Below, piece after piece: positions 33,412 through 41,092 of a stretch of DNA of 46,043 bases. A model generated the notes under the pieces. The model saw nothing but the letters and a program-made list of their open reading frames with translations. It had not been told where the DNA came from and ran no database searches. Source of the DNA: DAOTXK01 sp034435395. GTDB taxonomy: Bacteria; Chloroflexota; Anaerolineae; Aggregatilineales; Ch27. The translations under genes were made by a program, and so were the position numbers. Each line of letters starts with the position of its first letter. The stretch's first letter is position 1. The stretch spans positions 1 through 46,043 of the forward strand of contig DAOTXK010000170.1 of assembly GCA_034435395.1 (NCBI GenBank), read 5' to 3'.

Positions 33412-36036
33412 TCAGTGGCCGGCCCATTCGTGCAAAAAAACGTGGCCGAAGGTGATTCCGTTGATTGTCTCCTTGGTTGAACTGTAGGTGTTGGCGTCGT
33501 CCAGGTAGAAGGGATCGTGGCTGCCAGTCCGGAAGAGCCGCGCGGCCAGCTCCAGATAGTCGATGTTTCCGCTGAGGTGGTAGGCGTAAGCCATGGCGTC
33601 GGCGCCCAGCAGCAGCCAGTTGTTGATGGACGGGACGTTGTTGCCGACAGCCCATTCGTCGTGGGGGTCGCCCTGCCGGCCATCAAACCACCACTCATAG
33701 GGGTAAGCAGCGCCGGGGCCGAGATCGAGCGGTTCGAGGTCGATGACGGCGTATGTCCGTAGCCAGTCGGCGTAGGCCAGATAGGCTGCTCCGGCGTCAT
33801 AGGTGTCCGGCAAGCCGAACTCGCCGCGCATCTCCAGGTAGCTGGCCAGGGCGCGCAGGTACATATTCAGCGTCCAGGGACGTATCGCCTCGTCCTCGCC
33901 GGTGGGGCCGTTGATATAGGGCTGGTCGGCGGGCCGCGCCCAGTTCACCACCGCGTCGGCCACGGCCAGATAACGCGGGTCGCCAGTGGCGCGGTATGCC
34001 GCCACCGCCATCGACAGGTTGTTGGCCGCTGGGCGGCTGCCCGTGCCGTAGAGGCCGGCGGCGTCTAGGGCGTAACCCTGGCCGTTACATTCGCCGGACG
34101 GGAAGAAGTCACACAAGGCCCAGTCGTTATGCAGCCGATACTCAATGCAGTCCGCCAGTTCCAGCGCCGACTGGTAGGCTTTGTCATACCCGGTGAAGTA
34201 ATAAGTCAGCAGCATTCCCGGCAGGCCAAAGGCGACATCGGGGTGAGTGCCGCCTTCGTTGCGGTGTGGATTGGTGAAGCCTGGTTCGTCATGGTAGCTG
34301 TGGCCGAAAGCGACGCCGTCTGACCAGTGGCGCGGCTCATGGCGCGTGTGCAGGATGTCGATGTCGGCGGCGTGGCGGTCGGCGGCCTCGGCCAGCTCGA
34401 ACCAGCGCCGGTCACCGCTGCGCGCCCATTGCAGCCACAGGCCATAGTCGTAGTCGTACTTGATATTGAGCGGCGCTACCCCAAACCCTTCATAGTCGAT
34501 CGGCCAGTCGCCGTAGTCAAAGATGCCGTAGAAGTCGGTCCGCGCAATGGCCGCCAGCAGGTTGGGATGCCAGTTCATGTAGCCTGCGTCATAGGCAGGG
34601 GAAGTATCAAGCTGGTAGCGAACGTAGTCATCATATTCCGGCCAGTCGGCGTTGTCAGGCGGGGCCAAGAATCCCAACCCGCCACTGCTGACGTACCATT
34701 CCGGCGGGGCCTGGGCAAACAGCGGCGACCAGAAAACAGGCAGGCTTCCCGATGGGGACAGCCATATCTCGTGGGTTTTGTGTTCGCCCGCGCGCAGATT
34801 AAACCGGTAGTCGTCCGGCCCGAACTCGTCGGGGAACAGGCCGATTTGTAGTGTGCCGTCGGGCGAGACGCGCAGGGTTTTGGGGAAGTTCTGCCAGAAG
34901 TCGCGGACGCCTGCGCTCCACGTGCCGCTGGTCCCGCTGACGGTCAACCAGCCCGCCGCGTGGTCCCCGCTATCGATGAGCGTCCCGCCCAGCGTGGTCC
35001 GGTAGCCCCGGAAGGTCACATATGCCTGCATGCGCGGGCGGGCATCCAGGGCGTGGCCGTCCCAGTCCTGTAACGTCAGGTAACAGTCCCAGTAATCTGT
35101 GCCGCTGGAGTCCTGGTGAACCAGCAGGTGATCGGTCAGCTCACCGCTGACGGCCCTTCCTTCGCCACCGGCCTGATAGACAAGGTTTCCGCCCAGGGAG
35201 GTGGGGAGCGCCAGCGACAGATCGGCCAGATTGATGCTGCCTTCTGAGCCGATGGGGTGGCAGTCGATCTGCTCGTCCTGCCGCAGGGGGCACGGCGTGT
35301 TGTTCTCGACGGTGTGGAAGAGTCTTACCGTAGGCAACCCGGCATAAAACCAGTAGCGGCTGGTGTGATCGAGCAGCGGCTCGCCGCTGGCATTGCGGTA
35401 GGCCCCCCGGACGGTGACGGCGGCGCGCATGGGGCCGCGCAAGGTCACGCTGACGGTGGCGGGGCCGGTTGTGGTGTACGTCGTGCCGTCGGCGGCCCTC
35501 GCTGTGCCGGTCAATGGGGCGGCCAGATGGGGCGCGGCCAGGAGGCCGTCGTCCTTGCGGATGCGGAATACCGCTGCGCCGGTGTTAATGGTGACGGCAT
35601 CCGGGCCATCCGTGACTTCCAGCGGCGGGTAGGCGGGAGGCTCGCCGCCGCTGGCGACGAGATGGTATACGGTTTCACTGTCCGCATCTACCTCGGCCTG
35701 AAAGTCCAGCAACAGCCAGCGCACCGGTCGGTCGACGTCATCCGGAGCGCCGCCCCAGCGGGCCAGCGGGGTGAACTGGACAGCGACTGGCTGACCATCG
35801 GCGTCGGCCAGCCGCAGCGCCCTCAGGTCGACCAGGTTGGCGGCGCGGGGAATCGGCAGGCCAGCGGTAACCGGTTCGCCATGGCGGGCGACGGTCTGGG
35901 GATTGTGAACAGTTAGCGTCACGTCCAGGACCGGGTCCTGGGCGTGGATAGAGGGGGGCATCGGAACCAGGCAGCAATAGAGCAGCAGGAAGCCAAGTGT
36001 CAGGCCAGCTTTGAAACGGCGCACATCTGCGGTCAT
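33412..36036 (-). CDS. Secreted exo-rhamnogalacturonan-lyase-like protein (PcRGLX/YetA type)
   Basis: 874 residues. An N-terminal signal peptide (residues ~1-32: basic start, hydrophobic LTLGFLLLYCCLVPMPPS, cleavage near HAQ) means export. Residues ~38-230 resemble the N-terminal RIFT-barrel domain of PcRGLX-like proteins (VTLTVHNPQTVARHGEPVT, VRWLLLDFQA); the middle is beta-rich and the last ~350 residues look like a helical barrel with many aromatic, His and Asp residues. Characterised members cleave the rhamnogalacturonan I backbone from an end. I assign the family from overall pattern, not from proven catalytic residues. The ATG at 36036 has GGAGGAG just upstream, and a promoter lies at 36182-36210. 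Confidence 0.7.
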   Translation of the reverse strand: MTADVRRFKAGLTLGFLLLYCCLVPMPPSIHAQDPVLDVTLTVHNPQTVARHGEPVTAGLPIPRAANLVDLRALRLADADGQPVAVQFTPLARWGGAPDDVDRPVRWLLLDFQAEVDADSETVYHLVASGGEPPAYPPLEVTDGPDAVTINTGAAVFRIRKDDGLLAAPHLAAPLTGTARAADGTTYTTTGPATVSVTLRGPMRAAVTVRGAYRNASGEPLLDHTSRYWFYAGLPTVRLFHTVENNTPCPLRQDEQIDCHPIGSEGSINLADLSLALPTSLGGNLVYQAGGEGRAVSGELTDHLLVHQDSSGTDYWDCYLTLQDWDGHALDARPRMQAYVTFRGYRTTLGGTLIDSGDHAAGWLTVSGTSGTWSAGVRDFWQNFPKTLRVSPDGTLQIGLFPDEFGPDDYRFNLRAGEHKTHEIWLSPSGSLPVFWSPLFAQAPPEWYVSSGGLGFLAPPDNADWPEYDDYVRYQLDTSPAYDAGYMNWHPNLLAAIARTDFYGIFDYGDWPIDYEGFGVAPLNIKYDYDYGLWLQWARSGDRRWFELAEAADRHAADIDILHTRHEPRHWSDGVAFGHSYHDEPGFTNPHRNEGGTHPDVAFGLPGMLLTYYFTGYDKAYQSALELADCIEYRLHNDWALCDFFPSGECNGQGYALDAAGLYGTGSRPAANNLSMAVAAYRATGDPRYLAVADAVVNWARPADQPYINGPTGEDEAIRPWTLNMYLRALASYLEMRGEFGLPDTYDAGAAYLAYADWLRTYAVIDLEPLDLGPGAAYPYEWWFDGRQGDPHDEWAVGNNVPSINNWLLLGADAMAYAYHLSGNIDYLELAARLFRTGSHDPFYLDDANTYSSTKETINGITFGHVFLHEWAGH

Positions 36037-36181
36037 GTTGTCTCCTCCGTCAGTCGTCTGTCAGGCACTGTCACCGGGCGGGGTTGGCGTTCGGCCAGGC
36101 GGGCAGGAGGGCGGCTGGTTCATCGTGAACAGGCGACCGATGCGGTGTGGGGGCTGGCTTTGACGTGCCCGGACGGCTCTT

Positions 36182-36210
36182 ACTATACAGGCGCGCCCCC
36201 GGTGGGGCAA
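36182..36210 (-). promoter_or_regulatory. Candidate promoter of the secreted lyase-like gene
   Basis: On the minus strand TTGCCC (36210-36205), a 17-base spacer, then TATAGT (36187-36182), with the dinucleotide TG directly before the -10. The leader to the start codon would be about 140 bases. The 293-base gap between this gene and the tRNA otherwise holds only the tRNA terminator and GC-rich sequence. Confidence 0.5.
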
Positions 36211-36290
36211 TTGGGGGGTGGCAGGCTGGCGCGCGGCGCCGGGGTGTTGAACAGGGAAAGGAAAGGGGGGCACACCGCGCAGAATCAAAC

Positions 36291-36317
36291 GCGACCAGGC
36301 AGCCAGCGCCTGATCGC
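36291..36317 (-). terminator. Hairpin terminator after tRNA-Gly
   Basis: On the minus strand GCGATCAGGC, a 7-base loop, and GCCTGGTCGC form a 10-pair stem with one G-U pair, followed by the T-rich GTTTGATTCTG. It begins about 12 bases after the tRNA 3' end. Confidence 0.6.
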
Positions 36318-36329
36318 AGTGGCCACGAG

Positions 36330-36401
36330 AGCGGGTAAGGGGATTCGAACCCCTGACATTCAGCTTGGGAAGCTGACGTTCTACCGCTGAACTATACCCG
36401 C
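36330..36401 (-). tRNA. tRNA-Gly(CCC)
   Basis: A 72-base cloverleaf can be drawn by hand. The acceptor stem GCGGGTA/TACCCGC is fully paired, with U73 as discriminator as expected for bacterial tRNA-Gly. The D arm is GTTC/GAAC; the anticodon stem TCAGC/GCTGA carries loop TTCCCAA, giving anticodon CCC (decodes GGG). The T arm is AGGGG/CCCCT with loop TTCGAAT. CCA is not encoded. Confidence 0.95.
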
Positions 36402-36422
36402 CAACCGGGCTTTACGTCTGTC

Positions 36423-36451
36423 ATTATAGGGTGGGCGCGGACTGATGTCAA
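36423..36451 (-). promoter_or_regulatory. Consensus sigma-70-type promoter of tRNA-Gly
   Basis: On the minus strand TTGACA (36451-36446), exactly 17 bases, then TATAAT (36428-36423): a perfect match to the housekeeping consensus in both boxes and spacing, about 22 bases before the tRNA 5' end. The start of transcription would lie near 36416, giving a short 5' leader. Confidence 0.85.
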
Positions 36452-36500
36452 GGCGCTCAGGGATGTCGCAGTTGTCATGCTGGCCGCCCCGCTGGCTGAT

Positions 36501-37034
36501 TCACCGGTTGCGCCTGCCGCGCCCGGACCAGGCAGGCCGCCCGCTTTCGTCGTGGAGCATGACCCTCCGATCCGTGCGCAGATTCTCAATCGCGCTCACC
36601 TGAAACGCGTTGTTGTCATAGAAACCGGTCAGGATCACCGGATCGTGGGTCTGGACCGCGAACCCCTGTTCCTGGGCGAATGACCAGGCGTGTCCTTCCA
36701 CAACCGCCGCGCCCGCCAGCGTTTCCACGGTCAGCGCATCCTCGTTCGCGCTGACGACCAATCCCTGGAGCGTGACCCAGCCTCCGATGGCCGCCCCGGT
36801 TTCCCGGTTGCTCGCGGATGGCCCCTGGCCGCTCCGGTTTTGAGCGGGGTCGCGGCCCTGATTCCCCTGGCCCCACCCTGACCGCTCTATCTCACCAGCG
36901 GCTTCAGGGTGACTGTCGCGCTGGTTCTGATTTGGTGTCTGGGCGGTCTTGCTGGCCGTGCGGTTGATAGCCCCCACCGCCAGGACGGCGATCAGGCCGA
37001 GCAAAAGCATACCCGGAATAACTTTCTTGAACAT
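36501..37034 (-). CDS. Membrane-anchored small beta-domain protein, unknown function
   Basis: 177 residues. An N-terminal helix (VIPGMLLLGLIAVLAVGAI) anchors or exports the protein. A polar linker rich in Asn, Gln, Gly and Ser follows (residues ~30-75), then a domain with short beta repeats (GWVTLQGLVVSANEDALTVE, GFAVQTHDPVILTGFYDNN) and a basic C terminus (GRGRRNR). Not assigned to a named family. ATG at 37034 is chosen because AGGAGG lies 10 bases upstream; a GTG at 37055 overlaps that site. It follows the DUF4405 gene by 61 bases in the same direction and may be its extracytoplasmic partner. Confidence 0.8.
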   Translation of the reverse strand: MFKKVIPGMLLLGLIAVLAVGAINRTASKTAQTPNQNQRDSHPEAAGEIERSGWGQGNQGRDPAQNRSGQGPSASNRETGAAIGGWVTLQGLVVSANEDALTVETLAGAAVVEGHAWSFAQEQGFAVQTHDPVILTGFYDNNAFQVSAIENLRTDRRVMLHDESGRPAWSGRGRRNR

Positions 37035-37095
37035 GGTGATCTGTCCTCCTGTCACTGTGACATGACGTGTGTTGACGGCAAAGCTGGCCGGTGGT

Positions 37096-37740
37096 TCAGC
37101 GGCCCTGGCGCGCCACCTTCGCCTGGTTCGGCAGAAGGTCGCGGGCCAGCGACGCGAAAAATTGTCGGGTCACGTTCTTAACCCAGCGCCAGTGGATGGC
37201 GAAATGAATGACGGCAGCGATGATGAGGACCGCTCCCGACCAGGTATGGATGAGGTCCCAGGTGGCCCGGCTGAAGGCGAAACCCGCATCCCAGCCGGGA
37301 TTGGTCCCGCCCTGATAGCCGCCTGACGGCCCCAGAAGAAAGTAGAGGCCCGACACGGCGGTCGCCAGAAAGCTGGCCGCGATGATCGCGTCGACGATCA
37401 GGTTAACCTTCGCCCCGCCGGACATGGGCGAGGAGCCGGAACGCAAGGCCTGAACGACGCGCCTGGCCATCATCGTCACCCAATGCCAGTGGATGGCCAG
37501 GTGAACGGCGACGGCGGCGATCATCATGATGCCGCCCCAGGTATGCAGGTCATCCCAGGTGCCCCGGTCAAACAAGATGACGATTCCATATGCCGGGTTG
37601 CGTCCACCCTGGTAACCGCCAGAGGGCAGGAAGAGAAAGTAGATGCCGGACAGAAACGCCACCCCTGCTCCGACGAATACGGCGGCGTCGATGATCCAGT
37701 TGATACGAGTTCGCAGGGACATTTTTTTACCGTTGGGCAT
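37096..37740 (-). CDS. Tandem-duplicated DUF4405-type membrane protein, cytochrome-b561-like
   Basis: 214 residues composed of two similar ~100-residue halves, each with about three membrane helices. Matching segments: SGIYFLFLPSGGYQGGRNP and SGLYFLLGPSGGYQGGTNP; WDDLHTWGGIMMIAAVAVH and WDLIHTWSGAVLIIAAVIH, each followed by IHW.WV. The conserved His residues on helices resemble b-type heme ligands. Probably a membrane electron-transfer protein; heme binding is inferred. ATG at 37740 has GAGGAG about 11 bases upstream; the frame extends further upstream but without a better start or conserved sequence. Confidence 0.85.
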   Translation of the reverse strand: MPNGKKMSLRTRINWIIDAAVFVGAGVAFLSGIYFLFLPSGGYQGGRNPAYGIVILFDRGTWDDLHTWGGIMMIAAVAVHLAIHWHWVTMMARRVVQALRSGSSPMSGGAKVNLIVDAIIAASFLATAVSGLYFLLGPSGGYQGGTNPGWDAGFAFSRATWDLIHTWSGAVLIIAAVIHFAIHWRWVKNVTRQFFASLARDLLPNQAKVARQGR

Positions 37741-37957
37741 GGTGCGCCATCTCCTCTCATGGGCGTTCTGCTCCCATGATAGCGGGCGATTATGAAGAAA
37801 TGATGGGCAAAATCGGTTGATTCTGTGAAAACCTGAGCCTGCGGCGGGGTCTGCTACCGATTCGATGGCCGACTGACCGCCCAGGACTCTCCATCCCCAG
37901 GGAGTCTTCCTCGTTCGATTCCTGCCAAACATGATATGCACGGCATCCCCGCTGCGT

Positions 37958-37965
37958 GCTATAAT
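37958..37965 (+). promoter_or_regulatory. Extended -10 promoter for the flippase/glycosyltransferase operon
   Basis: The -10 is TATAAT (37960-37965) and the extended element is TG at 37957-37958, separated by one base. The -35 region is poor, as is usual for extended -10 promoters. The start would be near 37972, about 30 bases before the ATG at 38002. The 261-base divergent gap to the DUF4405 gene shows no equally clear minus-strand promoter. Confidence 0.6.
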
Positions 37966-38001
37966 TTCTCGACGTTTTGGAGAAGGCGGTTATAACGGTT
38001 A

Positions 38002-39021
38002 ATGATGCGACAACGCTATACCATCATCATCGGTATTGGCATCAGCACGCTGATGCTGGTCCTGGTCCTGGCGAGCGTGGACCTGGAGCGGTTGCGGGAC
38101 GCCTTTGCCGCTGCGCAGTACGGGTATGTGTTTCCGGCGTTTGGCCTGCTGGTGATCGGGCATGTCACGCGGGCGGTGCGCTGGCGCGCCCTGCTGAGGG
38201 GGCGTCTATCGCTTCGGCATGCCTTCAACATCCTGAATGTCAGCTATCTGTTCAACGGCGCGCTGCCGTTTCGACTGGGCGAGGTGGCGCGCATTTTTCT
38301 GGCGACGCAGGCCGGGCCGCCCGTCCCGGCGTTCACCACGCTGAGCACGATCCTGGTCGAGCGTCTGCTGGACCTGCTCAGTGTGTTGGGGATGCTGGGC
38401 CTGGTGCTGGCGATGTTGCCGGTCCCGGCTTTTATCACGACGGCTGGCCTGGCATTAGGCGGTGGTTCGCTGGCGGGGATCGGGCTGCTGGTGGCCCTGG
38501 CACACCGCCCGGAATGGGCCTTCCATCTGGTGGGGCGGGCCGAACGACTGCTGCCGGTTCTGGCCCGCTGGTCGCTACGACCAACGGTGGCGCGCTTTCT
38601 GGAGGGGTTGCAGCCGCTGACCTCGTGGCGAGGGGTATGGTCGGTCCTGTTTTGGTCGGCGGTCTCGTGGGGGTTCTCGGTGGTCGCCGGATACATTCTT
38701 TTGTATGCTTTCTTCCCGCAACCCACCTGGGCAGCCGTCATGCTGTTTATTGTCATGGCCTCGCTGGCGGTGGCTGTGCCCTACGTCCCCGGTGCGGTGG
38801 GCGCGTATGAGGCTGGCGTGGTCATGGCTCTGACGCTGACCGGCTTCGACCAGCCGGAGGGGGCGGCGGTGGCCTTTGCCGTCGTGCTGCACGCGACGAA
38901 CCTGGCCGTTTACACGGCGCTGGGCATCTGGGGGTTGTTGCAGGAGGGGATGACGTTGGGGCAGGTGGCGCGCGGCGCGCGGGGACTGAATCCGGCGACG
39001 ACGCCGGGCGCGTCGGAGTAG
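38002..39021 (+). CDS. Flippase-like membrane protein (LPG synthase TM region family)
   Basis: 339 residues with about eight membrane helices. Family features: RLRDAFAAAQYGYVFPAFGL, RAVRWRALLRGRLSLRHAF, LPFRLGEVARIFLATQ and STILVERLLDLLSVL, typical of the UPF0104/AglD/MprF-type membrane domain. Members flip lipids or lipid-linked sugars or act beside glycosyltransferases. No soluble catalytic domain is attached. The first ATG is at 38002 (38005 possible); GGAGAAGG lies somewhat far upstream. First gene of a plus-strand run with a GT4 transferase 45 bases downstream. Confidence 0.88.
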   Translation: MMRQRYTIIIGIGISTLMLVLVLASVDLERLRDAFAAAQYGYVFPAFGLLVIGHVTRAVRWRALLRGRLSLRHAFNILNVSYLFNGALPFRLGEVARIFLATQAGPPVPAFTTLSTILVERLLDLLSVLGMLGLVLAMLPVPAFITTAGLALGGGSLAGIGLLVALAHRPEWAFHLVGRAERLLPVLARWSLRPTVARFLEGLQPLTSWRGVWSVLFWSAVSWGFSVVAGYILLYAFFPQPTWAAVMLFIVMASLAVAVPYVPGAVGAYEAGVVMALTLTGFDQPEGAAVAFAVVLHATNLAVYTALGIWGLLQEGMTLGQVARGARGLNPATTPGASE

Positions 39022-39065
39022 AGGCCCCACGGTGTTCTTGGCGCACAGAAGGGCGTTTGTCTGAC

Positions 39066-40244
39066 ATGGAGCGTGGCGAAAAACCCGACCGCCTGAAGAT
39101 TCTGATTACCTTGCAGTACTATGTGCCCCATCGCACGGGGTATACGCTGTATATTCAGTGGGTGGCCGAAGAACTGGCCCGGCGCGGTCATGAGGTGACG
39201 GTCCTCACGGCTCGTTACCGGATGGATTTGCCGCGTGACGAGCAGGTGATCAACGGCGTGCGCGTGATCCGCCTGTGGGCGCCGATCCGGGTCAGCCGGG
39301 GGATGATCATGCCGGCTTACCCCTGGGCGGTGGCGGCGCTGATCGCCGAGCACGACGTGGTGTGGGCCAGCACGCCCACGGCGGAGACGGCGCTGATCGC
39401 CTTTCTGGCGGAGCGGCTGGGTAAGCCGGTGGTGGCGACGCATCACGGCGACCTGATTCTGCCGAAAGGACTGATGAATGCGGCCATTACCTGGCTGACC
39501 TACCGTTTTTATACCTACCTGGCGAAGCGGGCGACCGCCCTCATCGCCTACAGTGACGACTACGCCGATCATTCGTATTACCTGATGCCCTTCCGCGATA
39601 AAGTTTCCGTGATCTACCCGCCGGTCTTCATCCCGGAGCCGCAACCGGAGCGCGTGGCCCACCTGCGCGCTCGCTGGTCCCCGGCGGGCGGGCCGGTGAT
39701 CGGCTATTCCGGGCGGTTCGTTGAGGAAAAGCGACCCGACCTGCTGATCCGGTCGCTGGATGTGATCAACCAACAGCACCCGCAGGCGCGGATCGTTTTC
39801 GCGGGTGAGTACGACATCAAGTATGAATCCACCTGGGAGCGCCATCAAGACCTGGTGCAGCAGTACCGCGACCAGTTGATCTTTCTGGGCCTGCTGACCA
39901 ATGTGCAGGATATGGCGAATTTCTATGCCGCCTGCGACGTGCTGGTGTTACCCAGTGGGACGGAGTGCTTCGGGCTGGTGCAGGTGGAAGCCATGCTGTG
40001 CGGCACGCCAGTGGTGATGACCGATATTCCCGGTGGGCGCGTGCCCGTGAAGCTGACGGGTATGGGCCGGCTGGTGCCGCCGGGAGACCATGAAGCGATT
40101 GGCCGCGCCGTGCTGGAAATCTTGCAGAACCCGGAGTCCTTCCGCCGTCCGCGCGCGGCGATCGAGCGCCACTTCAGTTTTGAGGAAACCGTCGACCGCT
40201 ACGAGCAGCACTTCTGCGCGGCTGTCGCTGGAGCAAGGGCGTGA
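39066..40244 (+). CDS. Glycosyltransferase family 4
   Basis: 392 residues, GT-B fold. N-terminal acceptor domain (YYVPHRTGYTLYIQWVAEEL with the glycine loop region) and C-terminal donor domain (IGYSGRFVEEKRPDLLIRSL; LPSGTECFGLVQVEAMLCG, the E-x7-E site). Retaining transfer from a nucleotide-activated sugar, probably to a lipid carrier. ATG at 39066 is preferred over TTG 39057; AGAAGGG lies upstream. The stop overlaps the start of the next gene (TGATG), showing coupling. Confidence 0.9.
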   Translation: MERGEKPDRLKILITLQYYVPHRTGYTLYIQWVAEELARRGHEVTVLTARYRMDLPRDEQVINGVRVIRLWAPIRVSRGMIMPAYPWAVAALIAEHDVVWASTPTAETALIAFLAERLGKPVVATHHGDLILPKGLMNAAITWLTYRFYTYLAKRATALIAYSDDYADHSYYLMPFRDKVSVIYPPVFIPEPQPERVAHLRARWSPAGGPVIGYSGRFVEEKRPDLLIRSLDVINQQHPQARIVFAGEYDIKYESTWERHQDLVQQYRDQLIFLGLLTNVQDMANFYAACDVLVLPSGTECFGLVQVEAMLCGTPVVMTDIPGGRVPVKLTGMGRLVPPGDHEAIGRAVLEILQNPESFRRPRAAIERHFSFEETVDRYEQHFCAAVAGARA

Positions 40245-41092
40245 TGGTTGATGAGGCCACGCTGGCCCTGATGACGCGCAACGAGGCCGACATGGCCTTC
40301 AAGAAGCGGGTGCGCACGATCTTCGAGTGGCTCGATCCCCAGGACGACGACGTGATCCTGGACTGCGCGTGCGGGCGTGGTTTTTACCTGAACATGTTCC
40401 GGTATGTGAGCCGGGCGCGGCTGGTCGGGCTGGAGCTGGACTGGCCCATCGTTCGCCAGGCGGCGCGCCACGTGGGCCATATGGACGGCGTGGGCCTGAC
40501 GCAGGCCGACATCTATTACCTGCCTTTCCCGGATAATCACTTCGACGGGGTGATTCTCTCGGAGATTCTGGAGCATCTGGACGACGATGTGGCCGGGCTG
40601 CGCGAGGTGTGGCGCGTCCTCAAACCGGGCGGCGTGGTGGCGATCACCGTGCCCAACGCCAATTATCCGTTTCTGTGGGACCCCCTGAACAAAACCCTGG
40701 AGACGTTGTTTCACACCCATATCAGCCGGGGGCCGCTGGCGGGCATCTGGGCCAACCACGTCCGGCTCTATCAGCGGGATCAGTTGCGCCGTGTCGTGGA
40801 AGCAGCGGGTTTCATCGTGGAGCAGGAACGCGCCTTCACCCATTACAGCTTTCCTTTCCTTCATAACATCGTCTATGGACTGGGCAAACCGCTGCTGGAG
40901 AGCGGGTTGCTGCCGGAAGCGTTGGCCAATGCCGCCGACCGCACGGCTTTTGAGAAAAACAGCGGCAGCCTGCTGAATCCGATCAATCTGGGCCTGGCCG
41001 TGTTTAACGCTGTTGACCGGTTGAACCGGATGGACGAACCGGTGGGCCGTTCGACGGTCAACCTGTGCATCAAAGGACGGAAACCGGTATGA
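40244..41092 (+). CDS. Class I SAM-dependent methyltransferase
   Basis: 282 residues. Motif I DVILDCACGRGFYLNMF near residue 40, acidic residue in LVGLELDWPIV, motif II-III region FDGVILSEILEHLDDDVAG and LREVWRVLKPGGVVAITVP, a classic methyltransferase_11-type layout. ATG at 40244 overlaps the GT4 stop; GTG 40241 is an alternative. Its place between a GT4 and a GT39-like gene suggests a sugar or lipid-linked glycan substrate. Confidence 0.85.
   Translation: MVDEATLALMTRNEADMAFKKRVRTIFEWLDPQDDDVILDCACGRGFYLNMFRYVSRARLVGLELDWPIVRQAARHVGHMDGVGLTQADIYYLPFPDNHFDGVILSEILEHLDDDVAGLREVWRVLKPGGVVAITVPNANYPFLWDPLNKTLETLFHTHISRGPLAGIWANHVRLYQRDQLRRVVEAAGFIVEQERAFTHYSFPFLHNIVYGLGKPLLESGLLPEALANAADRTAFEKNSGSLLNPINLGLAVFNAVDRLNRMDEPVGRSTVNLCIKGRKPV

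Noticed and set aside
36501..36600. Tandem GC-rich strings that looked like short repeats
   Set aside because: They translate as the Gly/Arg/Ser-rich C terminus of the 177-residue protein and show no regular repeat unit.
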